A stretch of 64,000 nt of DNA from Mucilaginibacter saanensis. Lineage in GTDB: Bacteria > Bacteroidota > Bacteroidia > Sphingobacteriales > Sphingobacteriaceae. The DNA is taken from NCBI RefSeq assembly GCF_014200575.1, contig NZ_JACHBZ010000004.1, positions 1 through 64,000 on the forward strand. The letters run 5' to 3'. Position 1 is the first letter of the stretch. The number at the start of each line of letters is the position of its first letter. Positions 1 to 7,235 of this stretch are shown in pieces. Under the pieces are notes generated by a model, which was not told where the DNA came from, ran no database searches, and was given only the letters and a program-made list of their open reading frames with translations. The position numbers and the translations under genes are program-made.

Positions 1-2
1 AA

Positions 3-1097
3 AACGCTTTTACAGCTCTCGCTGCTATCGTTCGCCAGCTAATTGCCTGGTCACTTTGCCACGGAATCCCCTGGTCAACATCCCCGGAATATCAACTCAG
101 GCTTGCTGAGCACAAAAATTTCGATGCAGCCCGAGCGGAATTTGAAACCTGGGATGATTATTCAATCATTCAAATGGATAATCTCTTTATTCAAAATTAT
201 CGGCTTGACCCGGCAACCCTTTACGCAAGTAGAGATGAATATATCGCCGCCAACTTTTTAAAATCTCTGATTGCCGAATGGGCCAAAAAACAAAATGAGC
301 AACAGACGGTCATTGAGACATTGCCGGTACTCGTTATTCGAGATGTGCCATTTATCATCGATCCATACAAACGACAATTGATAAGGTTTAATGATCCTGA
401 AAAGATCATTTCATTTGATGAACTAAAATTTAATAATGGTTTTTATTTTTTTGATTTAGACACAATCGCCTTTAGACCGGCGATTGACCTTCGTGGCCCG
501 GAGGCGTTAGCGGATCGTATTTTTTCCGTCACTATACAAGCTACAATTATTGATGCCCCCTCTAAAATGCATAAAAGCATACAGGATGATATGAACAGGC
601 GAAGCCAGGCGCAAAGCTGGGGATTTTACTTAGGAGACAAAAAAGTTTCATTACGCTTGTCAGGCGTTTTGCCGCATATTGATCTGGCTGGTACGGATTT
701 CACCGTGGACTGGCGGTTAAGGCAAATGAGGGAGACAGAACAGCCCTGGAATAATATCAGCTTTGACGATTTTGAAATGGACGATAATGGTGATAAATAC
801 TTGTGCTTTTTTAATACGCAAACACATGAACTTTATATGCCACCGGAAGACTTAACGGAGTTACCTGAGCATATCGTGGTTCTTGAAATACCCAATGAAC
901 TCGATCTTGATCCCATTGCTGTGGCTCGGGAATATGGATCAGATCTCTATGAACTGCTAATAGAACATCCCATAGCCGAAAATTTAACCGCTAAAGTTAG
1001 TCCATTGTCGGAAACGGGATTACCCGCAATGGTTGAGAATAATATTCGTATTCAGCAAAATTCAACGAACGAGAAGCAAAATAGGAGAGGCCGATAG
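3..1097 (+). CDS. Partial CDS (5' end outside window), unknown protein of the integrated element
   Basis: The frame is open from base 3 without a stop, so the gene starts left of the window; 364 codons are visible. The first ATG (174) is probably internal, because the codons before it read like protein (for example IPWSTSPEYQLRLAEH). I do not recognise a domain. The visible part has a mixed alpha/beta look, an acidic stretch (FDDFEMDDNGD) and a short basic tail ending NRRGR. It lies on the element side of the integrase with the same orientation as the two small genes that follow, so it is probably element cargo or a mobilisation accessory protein; that is inference from context. The stop is followed by a 139 bp gap with no clear terminator. 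Confidence 0.6.
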   Translation, partial: NAFTALAAIVRQLIAWSLCHGIPWSTSPEYQLRLAEHKNFDAARAEFETWDDYSIIQMDNLFIQNYRLDPATLYASRDEYIAANFLKSLIAEWAKKQNEQQTVIETLPVLVIRDVPFIIDPYKRQLIRFNDPEKIISFDELKFNNGFYFFDLDTIAFRPAIDLRGPEALADRIFSVTIQATIIDAPSKMHKSIQDDMNRRSQAQSWGFYLGDKKVSLRLSGVLPHIDLAGTDFTVDWRLRQMRETEQPWNNISFDDFEMDDNGDKYLCFFNTQTHELYMPPEDLTELPEHIVVLEIPNELDLDPIAVAREYGSDLYELLIEHPIAENLTAKVSPLSETGLPAMVENNIRIQQNSTNEKQNRRGR

Positions 1098-1236
1098 AAA
1101 AATCGGTCATATCTTTTTTGTCGGGCTTGAACGCATTATCCCCTAAAATGGAGCTGTCATTCTCCCTTATAATTAATTTCCCTTGCGCTATCTGCAAGCG
1201 TCTTTAGCTCCAACCTTTATCAATTCATACAATCTC

Positions 1237-1500
1237 ATGGCTATAGAAATCATAACTAAGGATGACCTTGAAGCATTCAGGAAAAACTTATTGCTTGATA
1301 TCAGGCTATTGTTATCCGAAAAACAACAAGATAATAAGGAATGGCTGAGATGTGCAGACGTTCGTAAAATGCTAAAAATCTCGACCGGAACAGTACAAAA
1401 TTTAAGGATCAGCGGCAAGCTTAAATCCCAAAAAGTAGGAGGGATCCACTATTACAAACTCACTGACGTTGAAAATATGATCAGTGGCAAAATCAAATAA
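1237..1500 (+). CDS. Small helix-turn-helix protein (excisionase/MerR-like HTH_17 type)
   Basis: This 87-residue protein has an N-terminal helix (MAIEIITKDDLEAF) and a winged HTH from about residue 35 (EWLRCADVRKMLKIS...) whose recognition region runs TVQNLRISGKLKSQKVGGIHYY. Bacteroidota integrative elements usually carry such a protein close to the integrase, where it serves as an excisionase or directionality factor. An in-frame ATG at 1183 would add 18 residues that look non-coding; the start at 1237 matches the usual MxIEIITKxDL beginning of the family. It ends 2 bp before the next gene, so the two are probably co-transcribed. The excision role is inferred from family and position. Confidence 0.75.
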   Translation: MAIEIITKDDLEAFRKNLLLDIRLLLSEKQQDNKEWLRCADVRKMLKISTGTVQNLRISGKLKSQKVGGIHYYKLTDVENMISGKIK

Positions 1501-1502
1501 TT

Positions 1503-1799
1503 ATGTCGGAACTCTTAATTTTATCAAAACTGCAGGATGACATAGCCGATGACCCAAGGGTAACGGTATGGCATATCAGCCTATATACCTCCATTTTAAA
1601 CATATGGCAGCAGAGTGGCTTTGAAAAGCAAATCAAAGTCACCAGGAAAATTCTAATGGCCAAGGCCCATTTTGCCAGTACTAGTACTTATCACAAGTGT
1701 CTAAATAAGCTAATAGAATTGGGCTACATCAGCTACAGCCCAACCTATAACTGTTATAAAGGCAGTAGAATCGAAATCTTACTGGCGGATCAAGAATGA
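1503..1799 (+). CDS. Small conserved accessory protein of Bacteroidota integrative elements
   Basis: This is a 98-residue protein with predicted helices and a probable winged-helix pattern: KVTRKILMAKAHF, then STSTYHKCLNKLIELGYISYSP, then a short beta wing NCYKGSRIEILL. Proteins of this kind sit between the HTH protein and the integrase in many Bacteroidota elements, but I know no proven function. It starts 2 bp after the HTH gene. Its last 10 bp overlap the 3' end of the convergent integrase gene, so the two share a junction without room for a terminator. A role in DNA binding or replication control is only a guess from the fold-like pattern. Confidence 0.65.
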   Translation: MSELLILSKLQDDIADDPRVTVWHISLYTSILNIWQQSGFEKQIKVTRKILMAKAHFASTSTYHKCLNKLIELGYISYSPTYNCYKGSRIEILLADQE

Positions 1800-3037
1800 T
1801 CCGCCAGTCCTTTCCCCTTTTTTTTCACCAAGCTCTTTTCCAGCTGGAGCATATCCTTACTGACCTTATAGTCCTGTGTTTTCGCATAATGCTGTGTTTG
1901 CTTAATGGATGCATGGCCAAGCATCTTTGATACTGATTCAATCGGCACGCCATTATTGAGCGTCACCGTAGTGGCGAAGGTATGCCTGGCGATGTGAAAC
2001 GTGAGTTCCGTCTTTACGCCGCACAGATCAGCGATCTCTTTCAGGTAAGCATTCATCTTTTGATTGGTTAACACCGGCAAAACCATTCCTGAAGCGGCAC
2101 ATTTTGGATGTTCCCTGTAATTGGAAATGATTTTCCTGGCCTGGCCCAGCAATGGCAAATTCGATGGCGAGTTTGTTTTTTGCCGCTTTATAAATATCCA
2201 CTCCTTATTGTCAACACCTTTTTTAATGTCTGATCTCCTCAGATTTCTTACGTCTGCGTAAGCGAGGCCTGTGTAGCAACTAAACACGAACACATCCCTG
2301 ACAATATCCAGTCTTTCCGAAATAAACTTCCTTTCTATTATTCTTATAAGTTCCGCCTCCGTTAGTGCCACCCTTTCAACCGGTTTTTTAGTCAGCTTGA
2401 AGTTGGCAAATGGGTCTGCGGGTAGCCACCTGTTTTTTACACATATCAAAACAACTTTTTTAAAGTTGGCCAGGTACTTCATCGTTGTATTGTGGTTGCA
2501 TTTCCGTACAGTTTTTAACCAGAACGCATACTGTGAGATAAATTCGTGGTCTAGCTCTTTGATCGGTTTATCATCTGCTTTATACATCCATTTGATGAAA
2601 GCGCGGGTATGTTCCAGAGAAACATGATAACGGTCAATGGTACCGGCAGCAAAATCAACTCCTTCCAGTGCCTTCATCTGATCATTATGCTGCTGGAATA
2701 TTTCCAGAATCTTTTTCGGTTTTTCGATATTGCCGGTTAAGATATCTTTGATAGCCAGGGCCGAAATGGCGCTGTCAGAATAGTTCAGCATTCGTTTTAC
2801 ATGGAATACGTGCTGCTCAAAGGAATCAAGAAACTGGTTTAATTCCTTTGAAGCCTCTTTAGTCCCGGTTGCACGGCCCGCATGAGCATTCCACCTCGAT
2901 TGTTCACACCTGCGCTTGGTGGAAAGCTCGACCGCCTTGCCGTCAACAGTGATTTTCACATAGATGAACCTGTTGTCTTCTTCTTTGTTTTTGGGTTGCT
3001 TTAAAAAGAACAATAGCCCAAACGTTTTTTCTAACAT
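1790..3037 (-). CDS. Tyrosine integrase of the CTnDOT type
   Basis: This is a site-specific recombinase of 415 residues. An N-terminal arm-binding domain (about 1-95, GLLFFLKQPKNKE...) is followed by a SAM-like core-binding domain (about 105-205) and a catalytic domain. Visible catalytic residues are His348 and Arg351 (HIARHTFATT), His375 (MLGHAS) and nucleophile Tyr384 (QTQHYAKT). The position of the first catalytic Arg reads CYTGLAYADV, with Ala where most relatives have Arg, as in IntDOT-like enzymes. I chose the start at 3037 (MLEKTFGLLF), which matches family beginnings; an ATG at 3061 would add eight residues. The gene starts about 260 bp from the 3' end of tRNA-Ser, the classic arrangement of an element inserted at a tRNA gene. 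Confidence 0.92.
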   Translation of the reverse strand: MLEKTFGLLFFLKQPKNKEEDNRFIYVKITVDGKAVELSTKRRCEQSRWNAHAGRATGTKEASKELNQFLDSFEQHVFHVKRMLNYSDSAISALAIKDILTGNIEKPKKILEIFQQHNDQMKALEGVDFAAGTIDRYHVSLEHTRAFIKWMYKADDKPIKELDHEFISQYAFWLKTVRKCNHNTTMKYLANFKKVVLICVKNRWLPADPFANFKLTKKPVERVALTEAELIRIIERKFISERLDIVRDVFVFSCYTGLAYADVRNLRRSDIKKGVDNKEWIFIKRQKTNSPSNLPLLGQARKIISNYREHPKCAASGMVLPVLTNQKMNAYLKEIADLCGVKTELTFHIARHTFATTVTLNNGVPIESVSKMLGHASIKQTQHYAKTQDYKVSKDMLQLEKSLVKKKGKGLADHS

Positions 3038-3133
3038 AAAACATAAATAAAAGTTAAACAAAATTACGTTTCAGCCATTCTCTCCACAAGATGCGCGTGT
3101 CGCGAACATGCTGTAGTTCAAATGGTTACAAGC

Positions 3134-3187
3134 CATTCGTAGCGTCTTTTTGTTTTTTAGAACGATTTTGAAAAGACGCTACGAATG
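3134..3187. repeat. Perfect 17-bp inverted repeat between integrase and tRNA
   Basis: The arms 3134-3150 (CATTCGTAGCGTCTTTT) and 3171-3187 are exact reverse complements around a 20-base spacer. The repeat lies upstream of the integrase start and downstream of the tRNA-Ser terminator, so it is not placed as a terminator for either gene. Possible roles are an integrase or excisionase arm site, or a regulatory hairpin in the integrase leader. Confidence 0.8.
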
Positions 3188-3240
3188 ACGCAATAGAGTT
3201 TTGCGATTATTTGCGAGTTTTGGTAGGTATGTAAAAGAAA

Positions 3241-3270
3241 AAACCCCTTAATTTCACAATTAAGGGGTTT
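3241..3270 (-). terminator. Rho-independent terminator of tRNA-Ser
   Basis: A perfect 13-bp stem (3241-3253 with 3258-3270) encloses the tetraloop TCAC. Read on the minus strand it is followed by a T-rich run, and it lies 26 bp beyond the 3' end of tRNA-Ser. Confidence 0.85.
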
Positions 3271-3295
3271 TTTTGACTTTTGTTAATGTAATCAG

Positions 3296-3382
3296 CGGAG
3301 AGCTAGGGATTCGAACCCCAGGAACCTTTCACAGTTCAACAGTTTTCAAGACTGCCGCAATCGACCACTCTGCCAGCTCTCC
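3296..3382 (-). tRNA. tRNA-Ser (anticodon TGA)
   Basis: The 87-base minus-strand sequence folds as a class II tRNA. The acceptor stem pairs GGAGAGC with GCTCTCC and the discriminator base is G. The D arm contains GGCAGAGTGG, the anticodon arm reads CAGTCTTGAAAACTG with anticodon TGA, a long variable arm follows, and the T arm reads GGGTTCGAATCCC. CCA is not encoded. The 3' end faces the integrase, which marks this tRNA as the probable attachment gene of the element on the left. Confidence 0.96.
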
Positions 3383-3387
3383 GGGCA

Positions 3388-3418
3388 CAAAAGTACAAAT
3401 CTGAACCGGATTGACAAA
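3388..3418 (-). promoter_or_regulatory. Promoter of tRNA-Ser
   Basis: On the minus strand a -33 element TTTG (3415-3418) and a -7 element TACTTTTG (3388-3395, a full match to TAnnTTTG) are separated by 19 bases. The -7 element ends five bases before the mature tRNA 5' end. Confidence 0.8.
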
Positions 3419-3480
3419 TCTGTTTATCGTTTTTTTTCAATTATTTAATATTGGGAAATAAGCGTTTGAAAGTCAGTTAT

Positions 3481-4461
3481 TTAATTTTTTGAAATGTCTG
3501 ATTTTTTGCCTCTGAAGCTGTTATAACGAGGTTTTACTATCCTGATATTGCGTTTTGAGAGCTCAATACTGGCATTTAATTCGAAACCGATGAGCAAAAT
3601 CAGCGAGTTTAGGTACATCCAAAGCATCACTACGATCAAAGTGCCTATGGAGCCATAAACTTTATTGTATGATGAAAAGTTGTTGATGTAATAAGAGAAA
3701 CCCAATGAGGTTAACACGGCCAGACCTGTTGCTAAAATAGATCCCGGATTGATAAACTTCCACTTTTTTTTATGTGCCGGGCCATACCGGTATAAAAAGG
3801 ATACGGTTACAAAAAATATGATAATGATAACTATCCACCGGAGCAAAAAGATAGGGTAGATCCAAAAATGACTGGTGCTGTCCAGGTGTTGTCTGATAGA
3901 GCTTATTAAGGCCTGTGCAGCAATCATGATGCCGATAGCTATAAAAAGGGCAAGACTGATTGCTACGGTAAGCAACAGGGCCGTTAAACGCCGTTTTAAC
4001 CAACTGCGCCTGTCAGTTATCAACGATGATTTATTAAAGGCTTTCATGAGGTTGGTTACCCCGTTGGTGGCAAAATAGATGGTTGACAGGAAACCGAAGG
4101 ATAGCAACTTACCGTTTTGGTTCTTGATTATATCAATTATAGTATCCCTGAATGCGAGGTAAGCATTGGTGGGCATAATAGTTGCCAGGATACGCAATAG
4201 CTCCCGCTGAAAGTTGTGTATAGGAACATAAGGGATCAGTGTAAACAAAAATATAGTTGCCGGGAACAAGGCCAGCATAAAGCTATAAGCTAATGAGGAT
4301 GCCCGGTTAACCAAAGAACTGTTGGTGATCTCCTTGATAAAAAAGTCAATAACGGTATACAAAGGCAGCGGACGAAAGCCCGGCAGTATAATGTATTTTG
4401 TCCATTCAATAAGGTATCGGTAAAAAGCAAACCGGAGAAAAAAATGATGCAGCCATTTCAT
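3481..4461 (-). CDS. YihY/BrkB family membrane protein
   Basis: This 326-residue inner-membrane protein belongs to the YihY/BrkB family (once misnamed RNase BN). Several hydrophobic segments are visible, including SSLAYSFMLALFPATIFLFTL, LLTVAISLALFIAIGIMI, WIYPIFLLRWIVIIIIFF and LIVVMLWMYLNSLILLIGF. The family motif around SLAYSFMLALFP (about residue 57-68) and the C-terminal MLWMYLNSLILLIGFELNA are both present. Length is normal for the family. The tail is basic (KRNIRIVKPRYNSFRGKK), as expected for a cytoplasmic end. Its transport role is not settled in the literature. It is separated by 11 bp from the thioesterase gene upstream and may be the last gene of the mltG operon. Confidence 0.88.
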   Translation of the reverse strand: MKWLHHFFLRFAFYRYLIEWTKYIILPGFRPLPLYTVIDFFIKEITNSSLVNRASSLAYSFMLALFPATIFLFTLIPYVPIHNFQRELLRILATIMPTNAYLAFRDTIIDIIKNQNGKLLSFGFLSTIYFATNGVTNLMKAFNKSSLITDRRSWLKRRLTALLLTVAISLALFIAIGIMIAAQALISSIRQHLDSTSHFWIYPIFLLRWIVIIIIFFVTVSFLYRYGPAHKKKWKFINPGSILATGLAVLTSLGFSYYINNFSSYNKVYGSIGTLIVVMLWMYLNSLILLIGFELNASIELSKRNIRIVKPRYNSFRGKKSDISKN

Positions 4462-4472
4462 TTAGGCCAAAT

Positions 4473-4880
4473 TTACTCAAAAAAGGGTGTTAATTTATTA
4501 ATGAAATCCTGAGGGGGCAGGCAAGGGCGGTTTGTTTGCATGTTGAAGAATACCAGCAGCGTTTCGCCCTGGTTAATCAGTTCACCTTTTTCGTTACTTA
4601 GTTCGTACCTGAAATGGATGCGTATGCCCGGCATTTTATCCATGATCACCTTAACACTGATCTGCTCATCATATAACGCCGGTTTCAGGTATTTGCACTT
4701 TAATTCCAACACGGGCATCATAATGCCTGATTGCTCCATGCCGCTATAGGTTAAACCCAGGCTGCGGAGCATCTCTACACGGCCAACTTCATAAAACTCG
4801 GCATAGTTGCCGTAATACATATAGCCCATCTGGTCGGTTTCGCCGTACCTGACACGTATTTTAGTACTATGCTCAAACAT
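4473..4880 (-). CDS. YbgC/FadM-type acyl-CoA thioesterase
   Basis: This 135-residue single hotdog-fold protein has the YbgC-type active-site region YGETDQMGYMYYGNYAEFYEVGR, with Asp16 in the catalytic position. Such enzymes hydrolyse short or medium acyl-CoA esters in the cytoplasm, and the natural substrate cannot be read from sequence. Its start codon overlaps the stop codon of mltG by one base (TAATG), which indicates translational coupling. A second thioesterase of the same length and fold is encoded at 10113-10520. The two share family motifs but are clearly divergent. Confidence 0.87.
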   Translation of the reverse strand: MFEHSTKIRVRYGETDQMGYMYYGNYAEFYEVGRVEMLRSLGLTYSGMEQSGIMMPVLELKCKYLKPALYDEQISVKVIMDKMPGIRIHFRYELSNEKGELINQGETLLVFFNMQTNRPCLPPQDFINKLTPFFE

Positions 4881-5935
4881 TAGCGCTTAATGTTTCGCTC
4901 ATTAAGAGCTTGATGAAATTTACGCGCGTTCACCAAATGGTCGGCCACGTTGGTGGCAAAGGCATGATAGCCCGAAAAATCGGCCTTGGCACACATATAA
5001 AGATAATCGTTTTTCTGATAGTTCAATACCGCTTTTACCGCGTTAACCGATGGCATCATGATAGGGCCCGGAGGTAAGCCCTTGTGCAAATAAGTATTGT
5101 ATGGCGAATTGTATGACAGGTATTTGGTTAATACTCGTTTAATAGTAAAATCATTCAGGGCGAAGATAACGGTAGGGTCGGCATCTAATGTCATGCCCTT
5201 TTTTAGTCTGTTTAAATACAAACCTGCAACTGCTGGCATTTCATCATCATGCAAGGCTTCTGCATCAACTATAGAGGCTAATATGGATACTTGCGGCAGC
5301 GTAAGGTTAAGCGCTGCGGCTTGCTGTTTACGTTCCGGAGTCCAGAATTTTTCATAGTTGGCATACATCCTTTTAAAGAATTTATCGGGCGATGTATTCC
5401 AGTATAGCTGGTAGGAGTTAGGCATAAACATGGCGTACACATTATCAGTAGTAAAACCATATTGGGCTACATAACTGGCAGAGTCAAGCAGGTTAATGAT
5501 AGCGGTTGAATCGGGTTCAATTTTTTTGGATACAAAACCTGCAAATTGTTCTTTCTGCCTTAAGCCATGAAACTCCAGTTTTACAGGCTCCTGCGTACCA
5601 GAAGCCAGCATGTTGATAAATTTGCGGTTACCCATGCCCTTATGCAGGCGGTATTTACCAGGTTTTACGCGCCTTGCGTAGTTCATGTTGGTGGCCGCCC
5701 AGTTAAATGTTACGGTATCCTTAACAATATCCTGTTCCTGTATGGTTTTCAGCACGTCGCCATAAGTGGCACCAGTATGTATATATAGATATTCCTGTTT
5801 GTCGGTTACATTGGGGCCAAAGTATTTTAAATAATAGTTTACTGCTGTAAAGCCCAATAAAACAATAGTAATGAGCACCAGGGCTATGATGAATTTTTTT
5901 AATATACCCTTTGACGGTGCCTTTTCTTCAGTCAT
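4880..5935 (-). CDS. mltG: Endolytic murein transglycosylase MltG
   Basis: MltG cleaves nascent glycan strands in the periplasm and is thought to end peptidoglycan polymerisation. The 351-residue protein has a short cytoplasmic N-terminus, one membrane helix (about residues 13-34, FIIALVLITIVLLGFTAV), a LysM-like region and the YceG domain. The catalytic glutamate is Glu226 in SILASIVDAEALHDD. The later family motif LNRLKKGMTLDADPTVIFAL is intact. It sits in a minus-strand run with the rhodanese and PASTA genes upstream and the thioesterase downstream, and ddl lies divergently beyond them, so the block is largely cell-wall directed. Confidence 0.93.
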   Translation of the reverse strand: MTEEKAPSKGILKKFIIALVLITIVLLGFTAVNYYLKYFGPNVTDKQEYLYIHTGATYGDVLKTIQEQDIVKDTVTFNWAATNMNYARRVKPGKYRLHKGMGNRKFINMLASGTQEPVKLEFHGLRQKEQFAGFVSKKIEPDSTAIINLLDSASYVAQYGFTTDNVYAMFMPNSYQLYWNTSPDKFFKRMYANYEKFWTPERKQQAAALNLTLPQVSILASIVDAEALHDDEMPAVAGLYLNRLKKGMTLDADPTVIFALNDFTIKRVLTKYLSYNSPYNTYLHKGLPPGPIMMPSVNAVKAVLNYQKNDYLYMCAKADFSGYHAFATNVADHLVNARKFHQALNERNIKR

Positions 5936-5956
5936 AATAAATAGAATGTTTAATGA

Positions 5957-6259
5957 TTATTTTAGTTTTTGGAGTGCAAGTAATCCGCCGATTAAGTTTT
6001 TAACATCTTTATAACCATATTGCTGCAATATAGTTTGCGCTGTTTTGCTCCGTAAACCTGCCTTGCAGATAACGATTATCTCATCTGTTTTGTTGTAACC
6101 CAGCTCATTTATGCTTTGCTCCAGTTTAGATAATGGAATATTGCGGCCGCCTATATTATAGGTATGGTATTCCATGGCTTCACGTACATCAATCAGGTTT
6201 ATCTGCTCTGCCTGGTTTAAGCGGGTAAGCAGTTCAGTTGCATTAATTTGCTGGGACAT
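5957..6259 (-). CDS. Single-domain rhodanese (sulfurtransferase)
   Basis: This 100-residue cytoplasmic protein is a single rhodanese domain. The N-terminal LIDVREAMEYHTYNIGGRNIPL is the usual rhodanese CH2A region, and the active-site loop is CKAGLR with Cys65 as the persulfide-carrying residue. The six-residue loop fits sulfur rather than phosphate chemistry. The gene start overlaps the end of the PASTA gene by 17 bases, so the two are co-transcribed and probably translationally coupled. A link between sulfur relay and cell-wall genes is not obvious, and the physiological acceptor is unknown. Confidence 0.9.
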   Translation of the reverse strand: MSQQINATELLTRLNQAEQINLIDVREAMEYHTYNIGGRNIPLSKLEQSINELGYNKTDEIIVICKAGLRSKTAQTILQQYGYKDVKNLIGGLLALQKLK

Positions 6260-7031
6260 CTGCTTTTTTACCTTGTGTAACGGTAACGTTAATACGGGTG
6301 CCGATGCTTGTTTTGCTTAACGAGTCGGTTTTCATTGGGTATTGTGCGGTTACCACCACGTTGGTCGAGTCGGTAATGCTACCTTGGTAGGTAATAATAC
6401 CGATGGTTAAGCCCGATCCTTTGATGGCAAACCGTGCAGCATCCAGGTCAAGGTTTATCAATTCTGGTATGTCTACTTCACTTGCGCCTTCACCATCGCC
6501 CAAAACAAGGTCAATACGTGAGCCTTTAGGTATTTTGGTGCCGGCTTTAATAACCTGGCCGCCAAAGCGCACTTCCAGAATACGGTCGCGGGCAATATCT
6601 GAGCGGTAGGTGGTATCACCAATTTTTAAGCCGTAGTTTGATAGTGTGGCAACAGCCTCACGGTAACTGGCTTGTTCCAGATCAGGTAACGAAATGTTGG
6701 GCGCCAGTAGCGTAACCATAGTTAAATAAATAACACGGCCCTCTTTTACGTTGGTTCCGGCATCCGGGTCCTGCTCAACAATGGTTCCGGGAACAACGTC
6801 CTGCACATAAACGGAGTCAATTTTGTATCCAAAGCCCTGCTCTTTCAGCAGCTCCATGGCCTTGTCAACAGATTGTCCTTTTAGTTTGGGAACCGGTATG
6901 CCTGAGCCGTGATGGGTATAATATCCAAGACTATAAAAGGCTATTAAAACAACAACTATTACCGTAACAATAGCCATTATAATGTTATTCCGAAATGATT
7001 TTGTTTTTAAGTAAGCCCCAAATTTGCTCAT
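6243..7031 (-). CDS. Membrane-anchored PASTA-domain protein
   Basis: The 262-residue protein has a short cytoplasmic N-terminus, one membrane helix (about residues 16-33, IIMAIVTVIVVVLIAFYS) and three periplasmic PASTA domains at about 47-112, 114-182 and 186-257. Each begins with a motif like VPKLKGQSVDKAMELLKEQG and contains the DPDAGTxVKEG-type turn. PASTA domains elsewhere bind muropeptides or beta-lactams, often on Ser/Thr kinases or class A PBPs. Here there is no kinase domain and no kinase or PBP neighbour, so it is a stand-alone sensor or scaffold. It is the first gene of the run PASTA, rhodanese, mltG, thioesterase, and lies divergent to ddl. Confidence 0.9.
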   Translation of the reverse strand: MSKFGAYLKTKSFRNNIIMAIVTVIVVVLIAFYSLGYYTHHGSGIPVPKLKGQSVDKAMELLKEQGFGYKIDSVYVQDVVPGTIVEQDPDAGTNVKEGRVIYLTMVTLLAPNISLPDLEQASYREAVATLSNYGLKIGDTTYRSDIARDRILEVRFGGQVIKAGTKIPKGSRIDLVLGDGEGASEVDIPELINLDLDAARFAIKGSGLTIGIITYQGSITDSTNVVVTAQYPMKTDSLSKTSIGTRINVTVTQGKKADVPAN

Positions 7032-7080
7032 CAGTATATGTAAAGATAATTACAGTCAAATAAGTATCAAACATACTGAT

Positions 7081-7225
7081 AATTTCGGATTTCAGAATTT
7101 CCATTTCGGAATTTTGATCATCCGCTTCACTTATTAATTAGTTTTATCCTTAACTTCGAAATCGAAAACAAGCGGCTTTTATGAGCGGCAAAAAACAGAA
7201 ATACTAAATCCAAAACTGAATATCC
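7081..7225. repeat. Iterated-word intergenic block (word ATTTCGGA), with degenerate inverted arm
   Basis: Between the divergent PASTA and ddl genes the word ATTTCGGA occurs at 7082-7089 and 7103-7110, with related words between them. A weakly similar inverted stretch (words ATCCGAC, AATCC, ACTGAATATCC on the plus strand) lies at about 7205-7231, next to the ddl start. The pairing is imperfect. Confidence 0.45.
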
Positions 7226-7235
7226 GACATCCCAA

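Noticed and set aside
43..261. A 72-codon frame at the left edge
   Set aside because: It overlaps the long open frame 3-1097 that reads as protein from base 3, and its product has no protein-like pattern.
3134..3187. Reading the 17-bp inverted repeat as a terminator
   Set aside because: There is no T run directly after the stem on either strand, and it lies upstream rather than downstream of the nearest genes.
3481..4461. Ribonuclease BN
   Set aside because: The YihY/BrkB family was once given this name, but the RNase BN activity belongs to a different protein (RNase Z family).
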